Shown: positions 1-5,951, counted from the stretch's first letter. The stretch is DNA of 6,339 nucleotides from a bacterium Ga0077546 (GCA_001464165.1 LNEX01000526.1:1-6339), one strand, 5' to 3'. Notes: generated by a model from the sequence alone, not told the origin. Translations and numbers: made by a program.

Positions 1-360
1 ACCAACTTTACGCGAGCTATTGGCCTTCAGCTTCTTGCCGTCGATATAAAGCGCTTGATTGTCCGACGGACCTGAGCGGAACTCCCCACGCCGACATTCG
101 ACAATGAAGCAACCAGCCGAACCGCTGCCATCGCGCTTCACTGTTATGCTCCCTGCCCAGCCGTGGAGCGAGTCAGTAAAATTGCTGAGTTCGCAGGCAG
201 TGTAGGCCGGAACAGACACAACATCGATCTGAATGGCACCAGTAGCTGCTCGCTGACGACGCAAAGCAAGATAGAGCGTGAGGCGACTCTTGAACAGCCA
301 GAGTGCGAGGAGAGCGATGAGGACGCTGGCGTTGAAGAAGAAGTCGGGGAAGGGGGTCAT
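1..360 (-). CDS. Unrecognised membrane-anchored protein, C-terminus beyond window
   Basis: An open frame of 120 codons starts at the ATG at 360-358 and runs off the left edge without a stop, so the protein is partial at its C-terminus. It begins MTPFPDFFFNASVLIALLAL and has one N-terminal hydrophobic segment (about residues 7-23). A basic stretch follows (KSRLTLYLALRRQR, about 24-37), which suggests by the positive-inside rule a single-pass anchor with the rest in the cytoplasm. The remainder looks like a small soluble beta-rich domain with Cys at about 59, 89 and 94. I do not recognise the family. Its ATG overlaps the TGA of the upstream UPF0114 gene in the arrangement ATGA (357-360), so translation is probably coupled and the two proteins may act together. 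A weak purine-rich run (AGAAAGAG) precedes the start. The coupled start and sustained open frame support a real gene; function is unknown. Confidence 0.75.
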   Translation of the reverse strand, partial: MTPFPDFFFNASVLIALLALWLFKSRLTLYLALRRQRAATGAIQIDVVSVPAYTACELSNFTDSLHGWAGSITVKRDGSGSAGCFIVECRRGEFRSGPSDNQALYIDGKKLKANSSRKVG

Positions 361-944
361 ATACTCTTTCTGAGTCTATGGTGGAGGCGAGCGCTTGTGG
401 GCGCTTGGCAGAAGGAAAAAGAAAGAACCGGCTGCTTCTCGTCCTGGAAGGCGAAGCGATTGACCCAGGCGATGGCCATGGTCGAGACGACGAACACGAT
501 GTGCACGACAATCAACTTGGTGAGATGGTCTGCAGGCTCATTGTCAGCGTTGACGAAGGCTTCCAGCAGATGAATGCTCGAGACCCCCAAAATCGACATG
601 CTCATCTTCACTTTGAGCGCACCAGGATCGATGTGCCCGAGCCACTTCAGCTTCGGCAGCTTGCTCTCCGCGGGCAGCTCGTCATCGAAGCTACTGCGAA
701 TGAACAGCACATAGCCGCCAATCATGATCATGACGATGAGATGGCTGACCATGATGATGTCCAGCAGATGCAGGACAGCCACAAGAATCTGCGTGTCGGT
801 CAAGGTCAGTGCGTGCATCAGCATGCTCCCGGTTTGCACCGTGAAGCGGATGGTATAGACCACCAAAGCCAAGAGCAGACCCAGATACATCGGCAGCAGC
901 AAGAAGCGGCCACCGAAAACGATTTTCTCCAGTTGGGTTCTCAT
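357..944 (-). CDS. UPF0114 / YqhA-family integral membrane protein
   Basis: This 195-aa protein matches the UPF0114 family (E. coli YqhA, about 164 aa) along most of its length. Recognisable blocks are FGGRFLLLPMYLGLLLALVV (10-29), the LLDIIMVSHLIVMIMIGGY segment (60-78), LKWLGHIDPGALKVKMSMSI (99-118), the ISSIHLL-like GVSSIHLLEAF (120-130), and VVHIVFVVSTMAIAWVNR (146-163). I see three clear hydrophobic helices (about 14-34, 52-80, 143-161) and a fourth, weaker one (about 112-128), consistent with an inner-membrane protein. The family's biochemical role is not established. The start is supported by AGGAG (951-955) six bases before the ATG. Residues 170-195 extend past the usual family end and are basic and low in similarity. 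The upstream gene is separated by an intrinsic terminator, and the downstream gene overlaps by 4 nt. No clear promoter is visible in the short gap at 945-1029. Confidence 0.93.
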   Translation of the reverse strand: MRTQLEKIVFGGRFLLLPMYLGLLLALVVYTIRFTVQTGSMLMHALTLTDTQILVAVLHLLDIIMVSHLIVMIMIGGYVLFIRSSFDDELPAESKLPKLKWLGHIDPGALKVKMSMSILGVSSIHLLEAFVNADNEPADHLTKLIVVHIVFVVSTMAIAWVNRFAFQDEKQPVLSFSFCQAPTSARLHHRLRKSI

Positions 945-950
945 GCAATT

Positions 951-955
951 CTCCT
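951..955 (-). promoter_or_regulatory. Ribosome-binding site of the UPF0114 gene
   Basis: On the minus strand this reads AGGAG, inside TAGGAGA, and lies six bases before the ATG at 944-942. It fixes the start of the UPF0114 gene. Confidence 0.8.
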
Positions 956-1029
956 ACAGCATGGTGAGAGAGTGTGGCTGGCTCTCATTCAGCAGGCGCC
1001 CCCTTACGAGTCACCCATAGCAAGTGAAG

Positions 1030-1093
1030 AAAAATGACCTCAAGGGCGGCTGTCCATTGAGGCACAGGGCTTCAAAGACAACCGCCCAAGAGG
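1030..1093 (-). terminator. Intrinsic terminator after the M17_N-like gene
   Basis: Read on the minus strand, GGGCGGTTGTC (1087-1077) pairs with GACAGCCGCCC (1054-1044) over 11 bp including one G-U pair. An outer CCTC/GAGG pair (1093-1090 with 1041-1038) extends the stem across a TT/TT internal loop. A TTTTT run (1034-1030) follows three bases after the outer stem. The loop is about 22 nt. It begins 13 bases after the stop codon of the 1106-1672 gene, so it should end that transcript and separate it from the UPF0114 unit. Confidence 0.85.
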
Positions 1094-1105
1094 CAAATCC
1101 GAAAT

Positions 1106-1672
1106 TTACTTGTCGTCGCAGCAGGAGCCGTTGGGCGCCATGCGCTTGCAAGCGAGCCCCTTGGAGAGATGAGCTTTGGCCTGCGGCGCGCACACCAGTT
1201 CGATCTCCAGTTCACCGGGCTTCTTGCCGTAGGTGGCGATCTTCTTCTCCGCGGCCACTTTGATCAGGTGTGCCTGACCGCGAAGGTTGATGCCCTGCGC
1301 TGCCCGATTGGGCAGGATGGGGATGGACAGCTTGGAACAACCGCGAGCCACGGCGTTTTCCACTGCCAAATCGACGAGTTGCGAGATTGCCTGGCTGTCG
1401 ACCTTGTCCGGTGAACCCAGACCGACAACCATGACGTGATCAGGAGCACCTTCCTGGTCCAGATCGAGAACGAAGTGCTCGCCACGATCGCCACGGAAGT
1501 TTTCATGCTCGATGTGCTCCGAGATTATGCCGCCGACGCTATGGTCAAATGTCTGAATCTGGCTTCCAAGACCATGTCCAGACAGTTTGCACAAAAGCAG
1601 CATAGGGGTGACGCCCAGCCCCAGTGAGTCTTGCGACTTGATAGACGTCGCTAAAGAAATCTTGAGTTTCAT
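1106..1672 (-). CDS. Standalone M17 aminopeptidase N-terminal (macro-like) domain protein
   Basis: The 188-aa product begins MKLKISLATS. It resembles the Peptidase_M17_N domain that precedes the catalytic domain in leucyl aminopeptidases (PepA family). Landmarks are the NFRGDRGEHFVLDL stretch (58-71), corresponding to the family's F-x-G-x-x-GE strand; HVMVVGLGSPDKV (79-91), corresponding to the LLVGLG-type strand; a helix with AVENAVARG (103-111); and a final IELVCAPQ strand (157-164). There is no M17 catalytic domain or metal-binding sequence, so this is not expected to be a peptidase. The C-terminus is short and Cys-containing (NGSCCDDK). The start at 1672 is preferred because GAGG (1682-1679) lies six bases upstream; an in-frame ATG 19 codons earlier (1729) has no ribosome-binding site. 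A terminator follows directly, so the gene appears monocistronic. Ligand and role are unknown. The M17_N assignment is by eye. Confidence 0.85.
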   Translation of the reverse strand: MKLKISLATSIKSQDSLGLGVTPMLLLCKLSGHGLGSQIQTFDHSVGGIISEHIEHENFRGDRGEHFVLDLDQEGAPDHVMVVGLGSPDKVDSQAISQLVDLAVENAVARGCSKLSIPILPNRAAQGINLRGQAHLIKVAAEKKIATYGKKPGELEIELVCAPQAKAHLSKGLACKRMAPNGSCCDDK

Positions 1673-1678
1673 GTGTGA

Positions 1679-1682
1679 CCTC
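1679..1682 (-). promoter_or_regulatory. Ribosome-binding site deciding the M17_N-like start
   Basis: GAGG on the minus strand sits six bases before the ATG at 1672-1670. The longer in-frame alternative starting at 1729 has no such site, so the shorter start is chosen. Confidence 0.65.
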
Positions 1683-1692
1683 GATGTTAGAG

Positions 1693-1718
1693 TTGCTAGT
1701 AGATCCGCTGCCAGCAAC
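1693..1718. repeat. Inverted repeat in the leader of the M17_N-like gene
   Basis: GTTGCT (1693-1698) and AGCAAC (1713-1718) can pair with a 14-base loop. The repeat lies 21 bases upstream of the start codon at 1672, in the probable 5' leader. It could be an RNA hairpin or a protein-binding site; at six bases per arm it could also be chance. Confidence 0.3.
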
Positions 1719-1930
1719 AAAAACTGCATTAAGAAGACGTTGCAACTGACCTAGGAGGGGCGGATCCACTCTCAAGTCACGTTGCAGGTTTTTCGTCAGG
1801 AACTGTCTCAACCGCACCAAACACACAACCTTCACTTTTTCCTGCAAACAAGCTTTGCCGACTCAGTCGTTAGTCTTCCCGCCACATCGTGGTGAAGCAG
1901 AAAGATTTAAATAGGAGACTGGTTGCTGGA

Positions 1931-1936
1931 AAGGAG
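1931..1936 (+). promoter_or_regulatory. Strong ribosome-binding site before a small ORF
   Basis: AAGGAG, within GGAAAGGAG, lies eight bases before the GTG at 1945. It is one of the best Shine-Dalgarno matches in the window and the main reason for taking the 46-codon frame behind it seriously. Confidence 0.5.
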
Positions 1937-1944
1937 TTATTGCT

Positions 1945-2085
1945 GTGAAAGTTTGGAATAAAGAGAGATGTATGGAATCTAGTGCTAAAGAGCTTCTAGA
2001 CTCAAGACGAAAGCTATTAAAGAGTGATAAGGCTGGTGGCACCGATGGTGGACAAACACGGAGTGGTGCAATTAAGCATCTATAG
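1945..2085 (+). CDS. Possible small hydrophilic protein (46 aa), unrecognised
   Basis: A GTG-started frame of 46 codons ends at TAG (2083-2085). The peptide begins MKVWNKERCMESSAKELLDS and continues with a basic helix-like stretch (RRKLLKSDKAGG) and a Gly/Thr-rich end. It has one Cys and no hydrophobic segment, so it would be cytoplasmic. Support comes from AAGGAG at ideal spacing. Against it are the small size, the GTG start, the A/T-richer composition unlike the flanking genes, and the absence of a recognised family. An internal ATG (codon 10) is a weaker alternative. It could also be the remnant of a longer gene that decayed. It lies in the spacer between the divergent blocks, 692 bases before the large TPM-domain gene. 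Confidence 0.4.
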   Translation: MKVWNKERCMESSAKELLDSRRKLLKSDKAGGTDGGQTRSGAIKHL

Positions 2086-2235
2086 AACTAAAACATTAGA
2101 CGAGCAAAGCGGCTGAACCCAGTACTCACAAGCGTCTCCGAGCACAGATTAAAGTCAGCAAAAACAGTTCGCAACATCACTTGATATCTAGCGCGCCTCG
2201 CATTTTTCTGCAATTTTTTGCAACATATAAGAAAT

Positions 2236-2255
2236 CACCCTTCGCACAAAGGGTG
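2236..2255. repeat. Seven-bp inverted repeat in the spacer
   Basis: CACCCTT (2236-2242) and AAGGGTG (2249-2255) are perfect complements around a six-base loop. On the plus strand no T-run follows, so it is not a typical terminator in that direction. On the minus strand only a broken ATTTCTT run follows. Confidence 0.45.
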
Positions 2256-2474
2256 CAGAACTAGGTTGCGCTAGGTCTTCGAAAGAAAAAATAAAGAGCC
2301 AATATTACAAATATTACGCAGGTCTCTGCTAGCCTGACTAACCAAGAGGCGATTAAGCCTCACCAATGTTAGCTAAATGTAAGTTGTCAAGCACAATCTG
2401 AATCAATTCTGAAATCAGAAAAATTGAGCCGGAAACGCTGACCTGGCATAAGACAACAAAGGCTAAACAAGCCA

Positions 2475-2495
2475 TCTATATGGCTTCCATATAGA
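2475..2495. repeat. Nine-bp inverted repeat with a three-base spacer
   Basis: TCTATATGG (2475-2483) and CCATATAGA (2487-2495) are perfectly complementary around CTT. The left arm also takes part in a second, overlapping palindrome, GCCAT/ATGGC (2471-2475 and 2480-2484), so the two pairings are mutually exclusive if transcribed. It lies about 280 bases upstream of the TPM-domain gene, just before TTGACG (2499-2504). It may be a dyad operator or part of a long leader; nothing shows which. Confidence 0.5.
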
Positions 2496-2667
2496 AACTT
2501 GACGGTTAAAGATGAGAAACAACTGCTTTGAACTCGGGCGCGCCTGAGCGATAGGTTCAAGTACCTACATTTCTCTTAAACCACAACACCCAAGACCCGG
2601 CAAGCAAAAGACCAAACAAGCAAACAGCGCACATCTGACGACTATATCTTCCCGGGCTTCGACCTGT

Positions 2668-2679
2668 AGGTGGTCACCT
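2668..2679. repeat. Short palindrome AGGTG-GT-CACCT
   Basis: AGGTG (2668-2672) and CACCT (2675-2679) form a compact dyad with a two-base centre, about 100 bases before the start of the TPM-domain gene. Its size would suit a dimeric repressor site, but no regulator can be named and chance occurrence is possible. Confidence 0.25.
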
Positions 2680-2765
2680 CTGCTCAGTTAACGGTTCAAC
2701 AACGCTCAAACGTGCGCACGGCAAAGTCAGTACGAGCGTTCTACGAACACACCTCTCAACAATCT

Positions 2766-2769
2766 GGAG
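2766..2769 (+). promoter_or_regulatory. Ribosome-binding site deciding the TPM-gene start
   Basis: GGAG sits eight bases before the ATG at 2778. That ATG opens directly into a signal peptide, whereas the in-frame GTG at 2670 would add 36 polar residues in front of it and has no such site. Confidence 0.8.
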
Positions 2770-2777
2770 ACTTTACT

Positions 2778-5700
2778 ATGCTCAATCGCATCTTAAAGCT
2801 GCTCGGTGCTCCGCTCATGGCCCTCGTGCTCATGTTCGGATTGACGACAGCATCTTTCGCGGCTGGCCCAACCTGGCTGCCCACGGGCACTCAGTTCAAG
2901 CCCGGTCAACACGTTTATCTCGACCCCAAGCTCGAATCTGGCAGCAATCCTGTCAACTTCGACGGCTTGGAAGCTCAGCTCAAGGCAGAAGGTGCCAAGC
3001 AGGGTGTCGAGTTCTTCTATGTCATGGTCCTCAAAGGCAATGAAGCGAAGAACCCCAACGTGCCATTCGCAGTCGAACGTCTTGATGATTTGGTCGGCAA
3101 CTGGAGTGGCCAGAAAGGCTTTCCGGCGAGCAAGGCTGTGATCATCCTGGTCGTTCGACTTGACACCGACTGGACCAAGAGCTCGTATGCCATCAACACG
3201 GCCCCGGCTCTCGCTTCGCTCGGCGTCACGGCTGACAACATGACTGCGGTCATGGACCAGTACGGCAAGAACCCCAACGGTAGCAACCCCAACGCTCTCC
3301 TGCCCCGTGCCCCTGCCGACTTCGGCCTGCGCATTGCCCAAGCGACCACCAGCCGCCTCGTGCAGTACCAGGCCGACCTGAAGCAGGCTGAAGCCAATCG
3401 CCTGGCTCAGATCGAGCGTCAGAAGCAAGAAGCCATTGCTGAAGCCGCACGCCAGAAGCAGATCGCTATTCAGGCCGAAGCCGACCGCGTCGCCCACGAG
3501 AAGTTCATGGCTGAACTGCCGATGAACATCGCCATCTATGGAACGCCGCTGGCGATTACCATCATTCTCTTGGTGCTCTTCCTGCTCTACAGCAGCAACA
3601 AGAAGATTGCCATCAAGGCTCTGACCGAATGGAAAGAAAAGTTCGAGCCCGGCAACGTCAACTATCTGGAACTGGAGAAGGCCTATTGGGGCTTCCTCAA
3701 GAACCAGGGCGATCAGTGGTCGAGCCGCTTCAAGGATGAGACCCTGGCTCGCTTCAAGGTGGCAGTGCAGGCCTACGCCGACCTGTCGGTGCGCATCAAC
3801 GCTGCTCTTACATTGATGTCAGACTCTGAGAAGGACATCAACTCGGCTGGCATTTTCTCCATCGGCAAGCTCAAGGCCGCCACGGCGCGTCTGACAGTGA
3901 CCCCGATCAAGATCACCGGCGAGACACTGCCCATCGAACAGCGCAGCATGTTCGGTTCGATCGTCGCCGAAGCCACCTACGCGCCCACCGAGCTGCTGGA
4001 CAACATCGCCCAGCTGTTCGACACCGCCAACAAGGAATGCGCCTCGATCAAGAACGCCATGAGCGGCGCGCAGCAGAACAAGGAAGACATCGACGCCCTG
4101 CTGGCTTCCGTCGCCACAGTGCGCAGCAACCTCTCCGAGAAGGGCCTCAACTTCACGCCCTACGAACTGGGCTTCAACCAGCTGACGACGGCCAACGACG
4201 AGTTCTTGGCTCTGATGATCTCCAACCCGCTCAAGGCTTTCGAGAAATCGGAAGTGGTCGAGCGCGGCGTCGAGACTCTGAAGAAGACCCTGGAACGCGC
4301 CATCAGCCTGAAGGACAGCCTGGCTGGTTCGACCAAGCTGATCGACGCCGCCCAGGCCAAGATCGCGCAGAACCGCAGCCAGCAGGCCGACATCAACTAC
4401 CCAGAGAAGCCGAAGAGCCCCGAGCGAGTGGCCGGCGGCAACACCAAACTCAGCGAAGAGGGCTACAACCCCGACACGCAACTGGGTGAAGCACGCAGTC
4501 ACCTGCAGACCTGCCTCGAGCTTTTGCTCGGCGGCAAGCTGGACAAGGCCAACGACGAGAAGGCGAAAGCCGAAGCGTCCGCAGCCGAAGCCAGTGCCCT
4601 GGTGGATACCATCCTCGCGGCCCGTGCCTATGTGCAGAAGCAGGTTCCGGTGGTGCGCGGTGCCCTGAACAAGCTCGGCGAAGAGCTGCCCGCTTCCAAG
4701 GGAGATGTGGCGGCGTTGAATGCCGGCTTCCTCGCCAAGAACTTCGAGGGAGAGCCCAAGAAGTTGGACACGGGTAACACCGTTTTCCAGAAGACCGACG
4801 CCGAACTGGAGAAGATCCGTCGGGCCTTCTTCGAACAGCGCTACGTGGCTGCCCGCGCCGCTCTCGAAAAGACCGGTAGCGACATTCAGAGCGCTCGCAA
4901 CGGGCTGGTGGAAATTCACACTCGCCTGGGCCAGTTGATCGAAAACCGCAGGCACGCCAAGGCGGTTGTGCAGGACGCCACCCAGCTCACCGGCGCGCTG
5001 TCGGTCAAGCTCAACAGCAACAAGTTCACGACCTCGGCCACCACCGATGGCACCTACGCTCAGCTCAAGCCGGTTCTTCTCGGCCAGCAGCAGAACGTCG
5101 CCAACGAAGTCACCGACTGGCCAGAAGCCGCTGCTGCAGCCGACCGCTTGCTCAGCGACCTGAAGGCCGTCGACAAGGCCATCGACACCGAGAAAGCCGC
5201 TCACGAGCTGGCCGTATCGCGCATCGCTGCCCTCGCCAGCGCAATGCAGTCGGCCAAGACCACCCTGGCGGTTCGCACCACGCGTCAGCCGGCTCGCACC
5301 AAGCTCGAGAGCGCAATCGCGGCTCAGGCTCGTGTGGAAGCCAGCGTGGCTATCGCCAAGTCTGACTGGAATGCCATCGTCCGCGCTGCAGAAGCCGCCA
5401 CGGCTCTTGTGGGCGACGCTGTCAAACTGGCCCAGGAAGATGCTCGTGCTGCGGCAGAAGCAGTCGAAGCCATCAACGATGCCGAGCGCTACACCGGCGA
5501 GATCGACAGCAAGTCGTACCGCGAGAGCCGCTCGATTGGGCACTCTTCGCAATCCTTCGGCGGCAACGTCAGCGCCGACGTCTCTTCTGCTCGCGGTCGC
5601 CTGAACCAGGCCAAGCAGCAGCTGCAGGCAACCGAGTACGAAGCAGCCAAGGCCTCTGCCCGCAGCGCGCGGCAGGCCGCCAAGGATGCTGACGACCGGG

Positions 5701-5951
5701 CCGAAGCACTTGTCGCGGCAGCCATCGCCTCGGCGATTGCTGTGTGGGAAGCCGCGGAGCGTGAGCGCAAGCGCCGCGAACGCGAAGAAGAGGAGCGTCG
5801 TGAAGAAGCTCGTCGCGCGCAGCAGCGCCGCGACGACGAAGCTCGCGAAGCCGCCAACCGTCGCAACAACGACAGCTTCAGTGGCGGCGGCGGCTCCAGC
5901 GGCGGTGGTTTCAGTGGTGGTGGCGGCTCCAGGGGCGGCGGCGACTTCTAA
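2778..5951 (+). CDS. Giant TPM-domain membrane protein with long helical cytoplasmic region
   Basis: The product is 1057 aa. Residues 1-28 form a signal peptide (MLNRILKLLG, a hydrophobic core, then TASFA|AG). Residues about 40-195 resemble a divergent TPM (YgcG-like) domain: LEAQLKAEGAKQGVEFFYVM (64-83), then a VERLDDLVGNW helix (99-109) and KAVIILVVRLD (119-129); the usual GYG-type signature is missing. A charged coiled coil (about 196-245) leads to one transmembrane helix (about 250-271). Residues 272-990 are almost wholly helical, with repeat-like units and one Pro-rich linker (541-550). Residues about 991-1031 are Arg/Glu-rich, and the end is SGGGFSGGGGSRGGGDF, a Gly-rich tail typical of TPM proteins. 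Topology should be TPM domain outside and long helical part inside. TPM proteins are usually far shorter (roughly 250-700 aa). The start follows GGAG and yields the signal peptide. A role in envelope maintenance is inferred. A strong hairpin and a second membrane-anchored gene follow. Confidence 0.93.
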   Translation: MLNRILKLLGAPLMALVLMFGLTTASFAAGPTWLPTGTQFKPGQHVYLDPKLESGSNPVNFDGLEAQLKAEGAKQGVEFFYVMVLKGNEAKNPNVPFAVERLDDLVGNWSGQKGFPASKAVIILVVRLDTDWTKSSYAINTAPALASLGVTADNMTAVMDQYGKNPNGSNPNALLPRAPADFGLRIAQATTSRLVQYQADLKQAEANRLAQIERQKQEAIAEAARQKQIAIQAEADRVAHEKFMAELPMNIAIYGTPLAITIILLVLFLLYSSNKKIAIKALTEWKEKFEPGNVNYLELEKAYWGFLKNQGDQWSSRFKDETLARFKVAVQAYADLSVRINAALTLMSDSEKDINSAGIFSIGKLKAATARLTVTPIKITGETLPIEQRSMFGSIVAEATYAPTELLDNIAQLFDTANKECASIKNAMSGAQQNKEDIDALLASVATVRSNLSEKGLNFTPYELGFNQLTTANDEFLALMISNPLKAFEKSEVVERGVETLKKTLERAISLKDSLAGSTKLIDAAQAKIAQNRSQQADINYPEKPKSPERVAGGNTKLSEEGYNPDTQLGEARSHLQTCLELLLGGKLDKANDEKAKAEASAAEASALVDTILAARAYVQKQVPVVRGALNKLGEELPASKGDVAALNAGFLAKNFEGEPKKLDTGNTVFQKTDAELEKIRRAFFEQRYVAARAALEKTGSDIQSARNGLVEIHTRLGQLIENRRHAKAVVQDATQLTGALSVKLNSNKFTTSATTDGTYAQLKPVLLGQQQNVANEVTDWPEAAAAADRLLSDLKAVDKAIDTEKAAHELAVSRIAALASAMQSAKTTLAVRTTRQPARTKLESAIAAQARVEASVAIAKSDWNAIVRAAEAATALVGDAVKLAQEDARAAAEAVEAINDAERYTGEIDSKSYRESRSIGHSSQSFGGNVSADVSSARGRLNQAKQQLQATEYEAAKASARSARQAAKDADDRAEALVAAAIASAIAVWEAAERERKRREREEEERREEARRAQQRRDDEAREAANRRNNDSFSGGGGSSGGGFSGGGGSRGGGDF

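Larger units (their letters stand above)
2086..2777. other. Long A/T-richer spacer without a convincing gene
   Basis: These 692 bases separate the possible small ORF from the large TPM-domain gene. All frames are interrupted and no start carries a credible ribosome-binding site, so I call no protein. The segment is visibly richer in A/T than the genes. It holds short inverted repeats (2236-2255, 2475-2495, 2668-2679), a tandem copy of AATATTAC (2301-2308 and 2310-2317), and a C/A-rich, G-poor stretch (about 2575-2635) with CAAGCAAA twice (2601, 2617). TATAAG at 2226-2231 resembles a -10 element but lacks a good -35. TTGACG at 2499-2504 resembles a -35 but lacks a well-spaced -10. The promoter of the large gene probably lies here but I cannot place it. 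No tRNA is seen; a non-coding RNA cannot be excluded. Confidence 0.6.

Noticed and set aside
163..573. Plus-strand frame of 136 codons across the 357-360 junction
   Set aside because: It overlaps two supported minus-strand genes, has no ribosome-binding site and shows no family resemblance.
378..1037. Plus-strand frame of 219 codons over the UPF0114 gene
   Set aside because: It is a His/Gln/Asp-rich translation typical of an antisense shadow, and the minus-strand frame is a clear UPF0114 protein.
1545..1847. Minus-strand frame of 100 codons upstream of and overlapping the M17_N-like gene
   Set aside because: It overlaps the supported gene in another frame, has no good ribosome-binding site, and its sequence resembles nothing known to me.
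2203..2231. Promoter with TATAAG (2226-2231) as -10
   Set aside because: The -10 match is good, but at 16-18 bases upstream there is only a T-run (TTTTTC), a poor -35, so I did not list it as a feature.
2236..2255. CACCCTT/AAGGGTG hairpin as a terminator for the small ORF
   Set aside because: The stem is only 7 bp, no T-run follows on the plus strand, and it is 150 bases beyond the stop codon.
2301..2317. AATATTAC tandem copy as part of a repeat array or iteron origin
   Set aside because: There are only two copies, with no further units, DnaA boxes or replication gene nearby.
2670..2777. GTG at 2670 as the start of the TPM-domain protein
   Set aside because: It would place 36 polar residues ahead of a clean signal peptide and has no ribosome-binding site; the ATG at 2778 has GGAG at good spacing.
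2793..3497. Open frame of 234 codons antisense to the start of the TPM gene
   Set aside because: It lies wholly inside the coding region for the signal peptide and TPM domain, with no recognisable domain.
3819..5552. Open frame of 577 codons antisense to the TPM-domain gene
   Set aside because: It is a mirror of the GC-rich codon pattern of the real gene. Its translation is compositionally odd and matches no family, whereas the plus strand carries a signal peptide, membrane helix and Gly-rich tail.
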